Assembly: GCA_025267735.1 (NCBI GenBank)
Contig: CM046307.1
Span: 54,555,395-54,619,394 of the forward strand
Origin: Mactra quadrangularis
Lineage: Eukaryota > Mollusca > Bivalvia > Venerida > Mactridae
Direction: 5' to 3'
DNA length: 64,000 nucleotides
In this document: in pieces, positions 15,123 to 28,169 of the stretch
Numbering within the stretch: position 1 is the first letter of the stretch
How the letters are laid out: the number at the start of each line of letters is the position of its first letter
Position numbers and translations under genes: made by a program
Notes under the pieces: generated by a model
The model's database searches: none
What the model saw: only the letters and a program-made list of their open reading frames with translations
Told to the model about the DNA's origin: nothing

Positions 15123-15204
15123 CTTTCATTGTTTGGTTTTATAGGCTTTTAAAACAGCCTTGTAGCTTACAAGAAAGACTGTGATGAACCATATGGGAAC
15201 ATAT
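15123..15204 (+). repeat. Right long direct repeat flanking MITE copy B
   Basis: Starts CTTTCATTGTTTGG and ends CCATATGGGAACATAT, matching the left repeat with several substitutions and about 9 extra bases (TGTGATGAA region). Confidence 0.85.
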
Positions 15205-15954
15205 TTAAATACCCAGAATTTACAATAAAGTTCTATTAAAGCTTTGGTCAACAAGCGAGATATACAGCACTGGTTAAAGTTAAAAAAGAACCCAAAATCT
15301 ACGATGAAATGGTATACCCGTGCACTCTCGACGCACGGACGATTCATTTCGTTAAATTTAAAGGCTTAGGTCTGCTTAGATACAAATAAATTTTAATATT
15401 ATCATAATTATTTCAATTTGTAAATTTAAATCATGCGGAATATGAAATTATTTCTAAAACATTTAAAAGTCATTAAAGAACGGAAGAGTCCACGGTCTAT
15501 TTTAAGCGTTGTCCGCGTTTTTGTATCACGACACACTCGGGATTATTAAAACTGGTGTTTTTCGAGTAGTCAGAATCTATTTATATTCACACGGTATTAA
15601 AACCATACTTCGATGTTTATTCCATCGACTAAATGCATTTTCTTCCTGAGTAATTTAAGTCATCAAAAAGTCACCCAATCTTCGAATTAAATGATGTCAT
15701 GTTTTAAACATGTATACTAAGGACTTCCGCGTGTGTTCGTTTTGTCAACGCCTCTTTAGAAATCACGCCACCTCATCTAGAACCTTCCTTCCCAACCAGT
15801 CACGACCGTTTTTTACATGGACAATGAAAGCATAAACTGGTCAGTGAGCACAATAAGTATCAACAAATGAGATCTCGTACCCGTTTTATCAACGAAAGTA
15901 CGACATAGTTTCGTCGCAATGAAAGTATGTCATACCTTCCAGCGGATCGAATTA

Positions 15955-16235
15955 TAACTTGAGCGCAGTAGGCTACGCGTCCTACGGCATCTAGCGTCCC
16001 GAAGGGGTCGCTGGTTTGAAACCCATCCGGACTGGTTTTACCTTTCCATGAAAATTTGACAAAAATGTCGGTTTCCGCTAATTCGTAGTGTGTATGGAGA
16101 AGCCGTTGGTCTTGTGGAAGATAGTGGAATGTTGGTTATAGACAAGGAACCATGGAAACTAGATTAGGTGAGCTGGCCGCCGTAAAAAGATCTCAATTTG
16201 CGATAATACAGCGTTATACCCAATGAAAACATTCT
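15955..16235 (+). mobile_element. SINE family 1 copy
   Basis: Starts with a tRNA-like head whose B box is GCTGGTTTGAAACCC, followed by a body shared with copies at 28.2, 30.1, 44.5, 54.3 and 57.4 kb: CTTTCCATGAAAATTTGACA, then TGTATGGAGAAG, CTTGTGGAAG, GGTTATAGACAAGG, and AGATTAGGTGAGCTGG near the end. The A/B-box head indicates Pol III transcription and mobilisation by a LINE. Boundaries are approximate because no target duplication was identified. Confidence 0.7.
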
Positions 16236-17376
16236 CGATCTATCTCAGCGATCCCTATAACATTTGCAATCACTCTCGTTTCCAAATCTGCTTGTAACAA
16301 AAGGGGAGATGTTGTGCTACACATTTGTAGTACTGGTTACCCCTCCCCCACGACTTCTTGCAGCCCTTTTATTGCAGCTGACTAACGATAAATCACTTAA
16401 ATGTTTTGAAAACAAAATAAAAGCCACCATTTGTAAACCATTCTATCAATCAAGAGTCGTGTCGCTGCCAAAATATTTTTTTATTATAAAAATACAATTT
16501 TACACCGAGTAGCCTTCGATAAAAACTTAATATGAGCGTAAAAATAACACCATGGGACAAATTCCGAGCCATATAATTAAGTTGTCTTATAAATCGAGGT
16601 AGTCAAATGTCTAAATTAAAATTTACTTAAAAATTTCATAAAAAGGGTATTCTACAACAGGCTTTCAAATTATCTTATCATTTTTCATTACTTTCTTCAA
16701 TAACTGTTCAAAATTTTATCGAATAGGGTCAAATCGTAAAATAACCATTGCGCTGTATTACATGAATACAGTATTATGTGAACAGACGAGATTGTTTAAC
16801 TTCCCCATCAGAAAAACCGCGAACCAAGAAGTTAAACCTATGTAATAAGTTAATTTCATATCTTGATTTTCCGTGATTTCTAAATTTAGATCCTATAAAT
16901 ACTAGAGTTGGTTTAGCGATGTAGAGTAGACGAGAAGTTAACGTTGTGAGATGAACATCTCTTACTGTATGTATTACATGCTTACAGGTTACTAAAATAC
17001 TATATAATAATATATTTTGTGTGTATGTTATACAAAATAGCTGACTGTAGCTTAACCTCGCTTGTTATATAATACTAGCGACGGGTCAATGCGAAACAAG
17101 TCAAACTTCATGTAAATAATGACTGATGTAAGATAATTTTGCGCTGACCCCTTCACTATTGATAAAATCAAGCTGCTTATTTGCTTATAGATGTTTTTAA
17201 TTATTCGTTCTGAAGTTTCTTAATTATCCTTCAAAACAAAGTTTCAGTCTTATTGTTAAAAGAGTGTTCATGTAATAACTTAACTATTCTGTATACATGA
17301 TTATAGATGTTGCACGAAACCGTGAACCTTTGTCTGAAAACGAGTTCCTATTTTTGTTATAACAGAAACCATGATG
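16236..17376. other. Intergenic DNA, no feature recognised
   Basis: AT-rich sequence without a supportable gene. Short open frames such as one near 16264-16512 have no domain character and overlap simple sequence. Confidence 0.4.
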
Positions 17377-17751
17377 AAACGCGACTTCTGTAATGTACTA
17401 AGTTTAATGCATGCAAATTTAGAATTCTTAAACGCGACTTTTTTTATAATGCACTTAGTCTAGTGGTCGAAATTTAATGTTCTCAAATGTGACTTACATA
17501 ATGCACTTAGTCTAGTGGTCGAAAATTCAAAAGTCTTAAATGCGACTTATATAATGCACTTAGTTTAGTGGTCGAAAATTCAAAATTCTTTAATGCGACT
17601 TATAAATGCACTTAGGCTAGTGGTCGAAAATTCAAAATTCTTTAATGCGACTTATATAATGCACTTAGGCTAGTGGTCGAAAATTCAAAAATTCTTTAAA
17701 TGCGACTTCTATAATGCACTTAGTTAAGTGGACGAAAATTTAAAATTCTTA
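17377..17751. repeat. About 57-bp minisatellite, seven units
   Basis: Head-to-tail units with the pattern AAATGCGACTTATATAATGC, then ACTTAGTCTAGTGGTCGAAA, then ATTCAAAATTCTT. The first unit is the most divergent and the central units are nearly identical, as expected for expansion by unequal exchange from the middle. No protein frame runs through it. Confidence 0.95.
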
Positions 17752-19118
17752 AGATAATTTAACTTGTGTTTCTGTATGAAATTCCACATATCAGCCCTGA
17801 AAACTTCTTGGCGTTCATAGATTTGGTTTATTTATACGGATATTTAAACAACATGCCACTGTCTGTAATTTGCGTAGAAAATGTATTCTATATATTTTAA
17901 GGCAAAATTACCTATACATTGTAAGGTATATACATTAAGGTCAAACTAATGGAATAACTTTTTTATTGATAGGTTTTTCTTTGTTCTGTTCTGTTCTATA
18001 ATCCTAAAATCCCCATTTTTACAGTCATATGTCGATTTGAACTATATTATCATTATCTGAACGCGACTTTACTTATTCCAAAATGTGTCTTAACAATTTT
18101 TAGAGGTTTTTTTTCAGTAAAAAAGTTGATATTTTTTAAAGTTTAAATCTGTGAACGAGCAGGTTTAAAATAAGCAGTCGTTTTGTCTTTTGACCTGATA
18201 TGATCTTCTGGATTGTTGATGAGCCATTTAACCAATACAAATGAATCAATCTGTAATACACCCAATCAAATTTCTATTTATCGCTTAATTATTTTTAATA
18301 GCAAAATATATAACTACTTTAAGTATACACGTATGAATAGAACCTTGGTAAATAAAGTTTCGATTTCTGCAAGTTTACGTCATTGAAGTACTTTGATATA
18401 GAAGATTGGTGGAACTTTCGTCATAAAGGTAAATTAGCCTTTATAAGTGTATAAACATAAATTGTATGAAATAATTTTAACAGACTTTTGATTGTCCTTG
18501 TCAAATGAAAGACTTATACAAAACTGATTACAGACAGTTTAAAGTTTAATGACAAAATGTCTTGATCTATTGACATAGACACGGAATCGTTGAATCAGAA
18601 GATTTATCGTCGAGAAAATTGGATACTTTTGAATTTTAATGCTAAATTGAATTGGATTTTGTGTATGTCAACACTTTTCAAAACTGCAAAAAATCAGTAC
18701 TTTAGTCAGAGGTTAGTAAATAAATACAATGGGCAATCTGAAATCAATCCAGTTTGGTTAATGAAAAATGCTTTTCGGAATGCAAAAGAAATAGTTTTTA
18801 CAATTAATATTAAGGAAGAAAAGACTGAACAAAAGACAGCAAAAATGCCTGATTCGACAAGTCGAACACCCGATTGAGTCGAACTATTTGTGATGAACCA
18901 TCTAGATTGAATCATAGAACTTTAACATTATTTTTCATGGAAAAAGCTCACTTCCCTGATACAGATTTATCTAAGTATGACCATTGGTTTAACAATGTGA
19001 CCACCATATAATGACAGTATAGTGTATAGCCAATCATTTCCTGGTTTCCAGTATACAGTGTAAGTATAGATTACTTGTACATGTATGATAAATGACCATC
19101 ATTATGAATATAATGCAA
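17752..19118. other. Intergenic DNA, no confident gene
   Basis: AT-rich. A 95-codon open frame at 18590-18877 (plus) is Lys/Asn-rich with no recognisable motif and no splice or promoter context, so it is not called. A TTCTG microsatellite lies near 17983-17998. Confidence 0.4.
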
Positions 19119-19127
19119 AATACAGTG

Positions 19128-19486
19128 CAATCTCCGTCTCCTGTAGAGTGTTGTTGTACGGGATCTCTAAGGTTCCCAAGGAGGGTCGCGTCGAGATGAC
19201 CTTTATGTCGACCAATCAATGCGTAGCTTTCATCTAGACAAAACACAATTAATAGCATTATGATTTCCTTATTTCTATCTATAGACCAAGGTTTGCGAGC
19301 TATTTGACAGCGGTATTATTCACAGTCTGCGATTGGACGGTTCATTTCAAATTGCGTGACGTAGACGATGTCATGAATATCATAATGAGAAAGGGTCACC
19401 TGAACGTGACCCTCGTTAGAAAACAGCCAGATCTAAATTAGCAAGTACGCGAGCGGAAAATTTTAGACCGGGTTTTGATCAGATTG
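19128..19486 (-). mobile_element. CAATCT-family MITE, copy C (inverted)
   Basis: The same family in the opposite orientation. It is 359 bp, shorter than A and B because of an internal deletion in the region that in the others holds GTTACGTATCATAACAATTT-like sequence. It keeps the CAATCT/AGATTG ends and a perfect 9-bp flanking direct repeat AATACAGTG (19119-19127 and 19487-19495). Together with copy A this establishes both the true ends and the 9-bp target-duplication length. Confidence 0.88.
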
Positions 19487-20025
19487 AATACAGTGTAGCC
19501 GGAAACAAGACATAATAAGGAAATGTTCGATGATTTCCAGGGTATATGGTCACGTGATATTCAGTTTGAAAACAAAATTCTTGTTTTCCGTCAAATCCTT
19601 GCAACAGCCACAGCATATTATGAAATATTTAAATAGTGCAAAAATAACTTCTTTGTCCGAAATGCCTATCGTTGAACGATGTCCAAATGTCCATTTAGGC
19701 CATAGGGGCCCATTAAATTTACACCAAAGACAATCTGTTTGGCCTCGAAGACGTTCAAATTTTTCCGGCAGGTCACATTGTACAATGTACTTGGTATTTA
19801 TCGACAATGCGGTGTTTCTTTAATGTGAAATAGACGTTGCAATTTACTATGTCATTGTTACTCGTTCAATCAGTTAAAACATGTATAAACAATACACTTG
19901 TAAGTATATATTACATTACATTAAATAGTTTTGACTGATGTATTACGTCTCCTATATACAATGACTCATTAAAATTCCTGCTTCTTCATTTCCCGCATAT
20001 TATACATACATGTAGCCGCCTGGCT

Positions 20026-20095
20026 ATAGCTTAGTCGGTAGCGCACAAGTCTACTGATCAGGGGGTCGTAGGTTCAATTCCGGGCGAGGCATACT
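20026..20095 (+). mobile_element. tRNA-like SINE head (head type 4)
   Basis: About 70 bp with a near-complete acceptor pairing (GCCTGGC/GCGAGGC), an A box TAGCTTAGTCGGTAGCGC and a B box GTAGGTTCAATTCC. The anticodon stem is poor and the T-stem weak, so it is read as a tRNA-derived retroposon head rather than a tRNA gene. It closely resembles the head at 14.5 kb on the other strand. Confidence 0.5.
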
Positions 20096-20604
20096 TTCAT
20101 TGGGCTTGGTCACCTCGAAATTGCATTCGCCTAAGTTCGAAACGTTTTCGGCGTACTGATCGTACCTTATCGCAAATGTTCGCCAAATTCGCAAACATTC
20201 GCGAACGTTCTTGTTAAGTTACGCAGTGTAGACCTAGGATTTCCTTCAAGGTCTTTTGACAGACGCTATATATATTCTCTCGATACCTAGACGGTCTGAT
20301 GGTTCACATAATATATAAATATCACATCAACATTCATACACCTGAACTTTTAGTCTACATCGTTAAATGGATTGGATTATAAATTAAATTTAAATCCATA
20401 CAGCACCTGATGCACTGATTTGAGCTTTAATGACAGTGCTCTTCTTGTGCGCATGCGTAAAGCGGTTAGCAAGACTATCGACCTTGATATTCGCTCGCTT
20501 GGTTTATGTTGTTTTAAGTTTGTTCTGCCTGCATGCTTGGCGCCTGTTTCGAACTGTTTGAACCTTAGTAGGCAGATAATTCACCTCGCCGTCAATCCTG
20601 GGGA

Positions 20605-20800
20605 CAATAGGAGCAGCAGTTCAGTAAAAGGGAGCGCGCTTAGGGATTTTGGTTCCTTGGTTCGAATCCCACCGGGGCACAGTATATTTTCTTGAGCAAG
20701 AAATTTACCTGTGATTGTTTCACTCACTCTACATAGGTGTAAATGGGTACCTACGAGGGTTATATAATTCTTTTACGCAATATGTCGACTGCACTAAGCG
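20605..20800 (+). mobile_element. SINE family 2 copy
   Basis: tRNA-like head ending in the B box TTGGTTCGAATCCCACCGG, then the body TTCTTGAGCAAGAAATTTAC, CTGTGATTGTTTCACTCA and TAGGTGTAAATGGGTACC. The same head-body order occurs at 22.7 (minus), 41.8, 53.5 and 63.6 (minus) kb. The 3' boundary is approximate. Confidence 0.65.
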
Positions 20801-22684
20801 AAATAGATTTATAAAAAGACCCTTCATGGACCTTTGTTGACAGATATCAATAGCCCGATGACCAGGGTAACAGCTATAAAAGTCGGTGAACGTGCGTAAG
20901 CAGTTGGATTATAAGATGCAATTGATACAATATAACTATCTTTCATAATCACTTAAGTCTTGTCAACTCCAGGAGCCATTGTCGATAGTTAAGCAAAAGT
21001 TTATGCCTAAACAGACAATAAAATCTTGTAAAGAAGTGCAGGCATGAAACGAAGAACATGTGCGCGTGTGATAGAATAACACGAATGACAGATTCTTGAT
21101 TTGTTGAACACGTTGACAAAAATTTATCTTCATATTTATAGAGCAATGATTATCGTAAAATTTTGACATATACTTTTAGCTACATATAATGTTAAATATC
21201 ATGAAATATATTTATAGACTGATTAGATCATGAAACAAAGTTATCTGATAATTGAATAGTTTTATTATGATCTGTCAAAACAGGCGCGGATGCAAGTTTT
21301 CGAAAAATGAAAATTTCTCGCCTGCCGGTACATCAATGATGTAGTCCACCACTATTAAGACAACTACATTGCAAATTGGAGCCTGAAAACATAGCAGGAA
21401 CAGCAACTGTAAATGTCACAGACGTTCCATACAGTCAATAAGCAAAGAGGAGATGTTTAGATTTTTAAACTTTTGATATAAAAAGGACGCCGCAAACAAT
21501 TAACGGAAACAAGAACCTATGGGGCTTCCGCTTTACAGTGGTATGTGACGAAAGAGTTGCCACTGGCATTTTATCACAGGTCCTAGCCTCACACTTGCCC
21601 CTACAGGTTCTTGTATTAGAAATTTACATACATGTACACACAAACACCTTTCATCCGCATGCGTTTCAAATGTTATATAAGCTTAAAAATGTACAGAAAC
21701 GTTCCTTTACAAGGACCAATAGAATCGATGGTGTTGATAGCGAAGAAGTCTAGGGATCTTTTCCTTCTCAAATTTAGCATTCTAAACTCAAGCCTCGTCG
21801 AAATTGCATGATTTTGCAATAGCCAATGTGTTCTTCAAAGCGATACTTTATGGTAGTAAAACTTAAACAATGAGCTGCATTTAAAATACTTTAGAATATC
21901 GATACCATGATGCAATGCAATCCCCTGGCTGGCTATACGTATACTTAGCACAGCTTGGCAAAAATAACATTGAGTTCTGTTCTGCTCTGCTCTGTTTTGC
22001 TTCGATGTAAACAGCTTACCCCTGGACCAGCATCCTCGTATGATCAAGTTATATTATATAATATTGTTTATATCTGAATATCTATGGTATTTGTGTACTA
22101 TTCAATGGATAGACAATGACTTTGCAATGTGAGCTGTGAGTTGTGTTTATAAACCATAGCGATCATACACTTTATACCTTATTCATCAAATATTTAAAAT
22201 AGAGATCGTTACCCCCAGGCAGAATATGAACATTATCAACTTGAACAAAATATTAACCATTATTTTAGGAAAAAATACTTACTTTTGTCAATCATTACTA
22301 CTCGGAAATTTTCTTGACCTGAAAATTTCATTTTGCAAAAAAAATATTCGGGGCATTTCGGTCTTTTCCGTGATCAGACGGTATATATGTAGATATGTGG
22401 GTCAATGAGTTCCGATGGACTCGCGCATTAACGGAAATTTACGAAAACGAACGGGCATAAATATATGCGCAATTAACTCGTGTTGGTGTACAGTCATTTT
22501 AACATGGTCACAATGGCATAATTGGCACTCAAATGATTATTTCAAATTAACTTTGATGAGTTCGGACTGATTCATTTTTTTCCAAAAATGTACGATTCTA
22601 TTCTTGTTTTCACAGATTAACAACTGTTTTAGTCTGAACCAAAAGCCAATACTATTCTAATGGTACATTTGTCCTTGTATAATT
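20801..22684. other. Intergenic DNA
   Basis: No supportable gene. It contains a TTCTG/CTCTG microsatellite near 21975-21998 and, near 21800-21835, a phrase (GATTTTGCAATAGCCAATGT) whose relatives recur near 24155 and 61125, pointing to eroded copies of an unidentified repeat family. Confidence 0.4.
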
Positions 22685-22792
22685 GTGGAACAACTGTAGG
22701 TAAATTTAGAAAATTAGCATTGATCCAAGTGGGGTTCGAACCCGGGACATCTCGATCTCTAAGCGATTGACCACCACTAGACCACTGCTCCT
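22685..22792 (-). mobile_element. SINE family 2 copy
   Basis: The minus-strand head begins GGAGCAGTGGTCTAGTGG (A box) and has a perfect B box GGTTCGAACCC, followed by a truncated body with TAAATTTACCTACAGTTGTT. The head is almost a tRNA but lacks a credible anticodon arm. Confidence 0.65.
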
Positions 22793-22844
22793 ACAATAAA
22801 GTGGTCAAGTACAATTAAGTTTATTCTAACTTATTTAAGCTCGA

Positions 22845-23036
22845 TTGTGAAATAAGTTCAAACAACTTAGATTTATCACTTTCGAGTCCGCTTTCTGGTC
22901 TCCCAGTACTGAGCTAGTAGGACAAAGTTTCTTGCTCAAGGAAACAACGCCGGTGCTATGGATGGGATTCGAATCAAAGCGGAGCTGACTATCCAATGAT
23001 TACAAGCCCAACGTCGTAACCGCTCGGCCACCCGCT
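22845..23036 (-). mobile_element. SINE family 3 copy (class II tRNA-like head)
   Basis: The minus-strand head GGTGGCCGAGCGGTTACGAC is followed by a long variable-arm-like segment and the B box TTGATTCGAATCCCATCC, the layout of Leu/Ser tRNAs. The body contains TTCCTTGAGCAAGAAACTTT, CTAGCTCAGTACTGGGAGAC and ends near CACAATCGAGCTTAA. A second, more eroded copy lies at 59.3 kb. The TTGAGCAAGAAA box is shared with family 2. Confidence 0.65.
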
Positions 23037-26000
23037 TAACTTCAGGAAACTATAAGCGATATTATAACACTTAAAACTGAGACAAAAATATAATTATCAA
23101 AACCAGTAATTAATTCAATGTAATGAAACTATTAAGTTTCAATTTGTCAACAGTATACAAGTGTTATCATTGTAAATATTTAAAATATTATTTTATCTTA
23201 AAACCCCAGCTGTTTTGCGAACATATCACTGAACAAATATGACGGCAAAATAGTTAGGGTATCTTATTTATATACTGATTTAAAAATAGAAGTAATTGTT
23301 AATTGTTGGATACGGATGATGAGGAAATTTATCCTCAACCATTTACGTCATCATACCAAATAGGGTATACCAATCAGAGTGACGATGCACAAACTTTGAA
23401 AGCAATTGTTTGTTCGTCGTGACTTCGTCTGCTTATCCAAACGTCGACCTTACACTTTCCCACATTTTAACAAAATTTCTATGGTTACGGAATGTTTAAC
23501 GACAACTTAGCATAAATTAATCGGTGGTTTTCAATTTACATTGAAAGATCAAACGAGAATCGTACGTAAATATTTTTATCGAAATATAACCATACTCCGG
23601 TTTCCAACGTGTGAAATGAAAACTAAATACAACTGCGCGCGAATAATGAACATTGAAATACCACTCATGCAGAACGTGCATTACACCATCAACATCCTTA
23701 AAACGTAAATATTTACATCTAAGTTAAAGTCTAACTAGTCATATTTCAGTTTCGAATGTCAAATGACATTTTAATTGTAACTTTTTTGCTAAAACTTCAC
23801 TTAAACCATTGGGTTCATGGCCAGTAAGTATGCTAATTTTACAGCATTTGTGCCAATGAACTTAAGAGTAAGACTTAAATGTGCACCAAGGTAGTCTACA
23901 TTTATTGATAAAATGTCTTTGAAGTTTGCCTATTTTGCATTTCAAGAAGACAAAATCTAAAGTTTAATCACGTTTTTTGTAAATTTTGAAAATTATAGAA
24001 AGAAAGAAATTGCTACAGTAACTTTCCGGTTTTCGGACCATCAAAATCTACTCGTATGATCTTAATAGCAGAATGGTCTCATTATCAAGACTGTTTTCTT
24101 CTAAAGTTATGTATTTGGGACCTAAATTGTAAAATTACATAAATTACATGTTTTTGCAGTAGCCATGGAGTTCTTTGTAGTGAATTCTTTTTTGTATAAA
24201 AGATTCAGTGAACATTTCTGTTCTGCTAATGTTCAGCATTAAAGACAACTTACATAAAAGTTCAAAGACATGTTTGAGCTTAATAGAAAGGATAGTTTGA
24301 GTTCATTGGTCATGTTTCTGCTATTCATGTTTTCGCAACCTCACCTTAAGGATTGTTTCTTGGTTGGGTGTTAAATGAATAAGGCGTGGAAAGTCAACAG
24401 GCTTTTCCCTAAGAAAGTTGCCATGTCAACGTCGGTGATATTGATTAAATCATAAACACGATTTACAAATTAATTTGCAGCTTTTTTCTATTGAAGTAAG
24501 ATCGAAAAAGTTATAAATACACTGTACATCTATACATTTAATATCTTTCACAAATGCATGCATGAGCGAATGTTTGAATACATGCAAAAACTGGACCGCC
24601 ATTTTGTGGTAAATTTTGATATCCATGACGTACAAAACATTCCTGAGTTGACTTTCGATAAAAAACGCAACTAGTTCATTATTTAATATAAAATCCCGCC
24701 ATTTATTGAAGACAAATTTTTTCCTAAGATCATGACCTTATAAAAAGATGATAAAATAGTTTCAAGTACCTACGATCACTCAAATCAATACATCTCACTC
24801 CCCCGCTTGTCTAAGTAAACATCGTTATGTAAATGAGAGGTAGTCACGTGACCTCCAAAGTACGAAAGTGTTGGTGGATGTTTGTGGTTTCTACCCTATA
24901 AGGAATTGCAAATGTAAATCGTACACCTGAGTGAGCTCATGAACGTGATCGACAGTCTCCAAGAAAACGTATACTTTGTTTATAACTTAAATATTTTGTA
25001 AACATTTTGTCAACTAACTTAGTGACGATATCTCAAGGCAGAACGTTTACACTTGTAAACTTATGACATTTGTCTTTTGTCGTAAAATTAATTTACAACT
25101 GACTTGTCGTACGATACATAAGATAAGTGATTTTAAAGATTAAATGGTTGAATGTCACGTAGTGAGTATCGACAACAAACATATAGAAGATTGTAAATAT
25201 TATAACAAATTTGCTTATTGCACATTTTTGTGCAATTCTCTGTCTGTGTGGGCGCCCAATTTTTAGGAGTAGCTTTTGCCTTGAAAATGGACTTTTTGTT
25301 CATCGATTCTCCACATAAGAATCGTAAAAACATATGCGTTTTTTTTATATTTAAAACTGCTCGTTTACAGATTTCAACATTTTTAAAGCGCACAAATTGT
25401 ATGGAAACTATTTGAAAGCAGTTAACCAGGGTTCTAGTAACATTGACAATTTTAGTACAATAAAAAATATGAAATTAAACAATAAAATATGATGATTTTG
25501 ATATGAATAAAAACTAAGCGTTAGTGATTTTGTAGATAATTTTAGCGCATTTTGTGACTTTTTATGTTTAAATTCTCACGATCTTTAGGTCAGTATTTTT
25601 ACAGACACTGACAGGTAACTCTAAAATCTAAAAAATAGTCAAACCTTTAAAGGAGACAGCTTTAATAAAAACAGACAATCTAGGAATAAAGTAATAAGGT
25701 ATTATTAGAAGATTAGTAATGCTTGAAAAACATACCCTGTACATTTCATTTATTGCACAGTGAAATTTGGTCAATTTTCTGCAGAATAACAGATTTCTTA
25801 ACTTGTCTCCTTAAAGGTTTAATCGAATTACATACTCATGCAACTTAATATATTGGTCGGGGCAAAACTAGCTTAATTACATGTAAAAATGTGTAATTGC
25901 ATTACACCTTATGTTAATTTGCAGCTAGGTCAACATTGTTAAGTATTTAGGCTCTCTTTAGAAATTTTAGTCCCCGTATCTGATTTGAAGATCGTAAATT

Positions 26001-26097
26001 AGGGTCCCTGGTAGTAGGTACTGGAAACATAAGTTTTAAAAGATATGTATTCAATGGATCCAATCAGCCAGTTTAGTGGGAAAGATTGCTTCTAAAC
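23037..26097. other. Intergenic DNA
   Basis: AT-rich with no supportable gene; open frames are short and overlap on both strands. Near 24028-24175 is a fragment sharing CCATCAAAATCTA and GCAGTAGCCATGGAGTT-like phrases with 61.0-61.15 kb, probably an eroded dispersed repeat. Confidence 0.4.
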
Positions 26098-26482
26098 AAG
26101 CTGGGCATCTACAGCTTACTACCGGAACTCATTCTTTCCTCGAACAATCTCACTATGGAACAAACTACCAACAACCATAGCAGAAGCTCCTGACTTGGTA
26201 TCCTTCAAGCAGGGTCTTTCTCAACTACACTTCTAGACCTGCAGTCGGCGCCCAGCTACAAGTAACTACTTATGATTCTCAAAGCTGTCAGTTTTGAGAT
26301 GAAGGGGTGAAAACGTAGCTGGCCACAAACTTTCAACTTATCTCTATCTTTTGACTATCAAGCTTTTCTTACTTTCCTTTATTCTTTATATTCTCTCTCT
26401 TATTCTTTGACCAGTAACCATCCGTCGTGTGATAGTCAAGTGTGACTGAGACGACGTAAAATGTAGATGTAGATGTAGATGT
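26098..26482 (+). mobile_element. 5'-truncated LINE tail with (GTAGAT)n end
   Basis: The frame from 26098 to a TAG near 26236 encodes a peptide containing AYYRNSFFPRTISLWNKLP, the conserved C-terminal signature of many CR1/Jockey-group ORF2 proteins (SFFPRTIxxWNxLP). A 3' UTR of about 225 bp follows and ends in three to four GTAGAT hexamers (about 26460-26482), the kind of short tandem tail left by target-primed reverse transcription. Everything upstream (endonuclease and reverse transcriptase) is missing, so it is a dead 5'-truncated copy, unrelated in sequence to the full element at 35-40 kb. Confidence 0.75.
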
Positions 26483-28169
26483 GTTTGTTACTGTTGCCGT
26501 TCCTGATATGTTTGCTAAGTTTGATATGTTTCTCGTATATTAATTTTATAGTTTTTTCATATATATTTTATTTTAGTGTTCTCATATATTACGTTTTTAG
26601 TTTCAGAAAAAAACCGTTCTGTTCTGTTCTGCTAACACATTTTTAATACCCGTTTTAGAGAGTAGATGTATCATGAGCTATATACGAGCTGGAGCATGAA
26701 ACCGAACATGGCAATTGACAGTCTTGATCATTTTTTACTTAAAATACTAACTGACAGGATGAAGGATATTTTCATGTGTCACATATTGACAGTTCGATTT
26801 TGAAACTTGTTGTTGAGCCATAGACAGTCGCCATTTTATCTATATATACGTCTGCGAGTTGTCAATTTTTAAACTAGTATGTGACAATGAACATGTTTTT
26901 AATGTTGTTCATTTTACACCTTTCTGTGGTCTAGGTGCCAGGTTTTGAAAATAAACGTCAGTTTAATGTGCTTGAAGTTTTTTGATATAACAATGGTTGA
27001 ATTGTCTTCATATGAACCGCAGACGATTTTGGTAAATAGCGTCTGGTACTGCAATCTGACAGGTAATGGCTGCATAGTGTTAAAGTTAAAACAGATCCGG
27101 TTTGTTTGGACATTTACCCGATTGGTATCATAAATTTATCTCAACATTGTACCCAATATATATGACAAAATGTTTCACACCAAAAAACGTTCCTAGACAT
27201 ACAATAAAACAGTCCCAGCAGACGTGAAAATTGTGAAGTCAAATAACTCTACACCATGGTCTAGTATTGAAACTAGCTTTTATTTTTATAACTAGGATTT
27301 TAATGTTGACGTGCTAACAATGAAAACACACGAAAAACGTTTACAAGAAAATAAATAAAAAGATGAATAAAAACTAACAAAAAGTTAAATATCTAGACAA
27401 AATGTAAACAAATAAACAAACTGTATTTGTATCTGTTTACTTGCCATCCAATAAATACTTGAAGTATTTCATTACCATGTTTCAGAAGATTAATGATGTT
27501 ACGGGCCCATGTAAAACTTTGGACCCGAAACTAAACAAATATCACTTTATTTCTACAAACTAGCCATTAAATTTCAATTGATCAACAGTTTTACGTAATG
27601 ATATAAGCGACATTCTTGATATAAGCGGTACTCTTTTATTTGTACTTTAATTTTTTATCAGCATAGGTGCGCAGTGTTTTAAATTACCGTGTGTACATGT
27701 ACCCGATTACGTCAATTGATGAACAAACGGGATACAAAGACACTTTTTTATTTTTAAATTGAAAATGAAAGGGATTATCAAGAGGGCCCGTAGTGTGAGT
27801 CATATTTGAACTTGATCAGTTCTGCGTTCTGTTAAAATCAGACGATGTTTAAGCAGGGTTCGGTTACGTCAAGGATTGTTACATAAGTTCCTAGGTTCAA
27901 GCAACCAATCCCATGTTCCAGATATTTCACGGTCAATTCAGAAATGATCGTCACTAATACGGTGACTCTGCACTTGTTCTACCTTTCGTGTCGTGTGGCT
28001 ATTCTACTGCAGGCGTGAACAGTAAGGGTTTGTTGAACGCTTACAATGTCATGTAGGCCTACACACGAAATAATAAATTGCCTATAGGGTTTAGATTAAT
28101 TCTAATGTAATATATGAGTATTGTACATGTAGTTTGTCATGCTTTCGTGAGGAATGACTTTCATATAGT
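26483..28169. other. Intergenic DNA
   Basis: No supportable gene. A TTCTG microsatellite lies near 26615-26632. Nothing else with structure was recognised. Confidence 0.4.

Noticed and set aside
19550..19823. Paired 85- and 97-codon frames on opposite strands
   Set aside because: Mutually overlapping, no recognisable features on either strand.
22725..22792. tRNA gene on the minus strand
   Set aside because: Good A and B boxes but no credible anticodon arm, and related SINE copies share the body.
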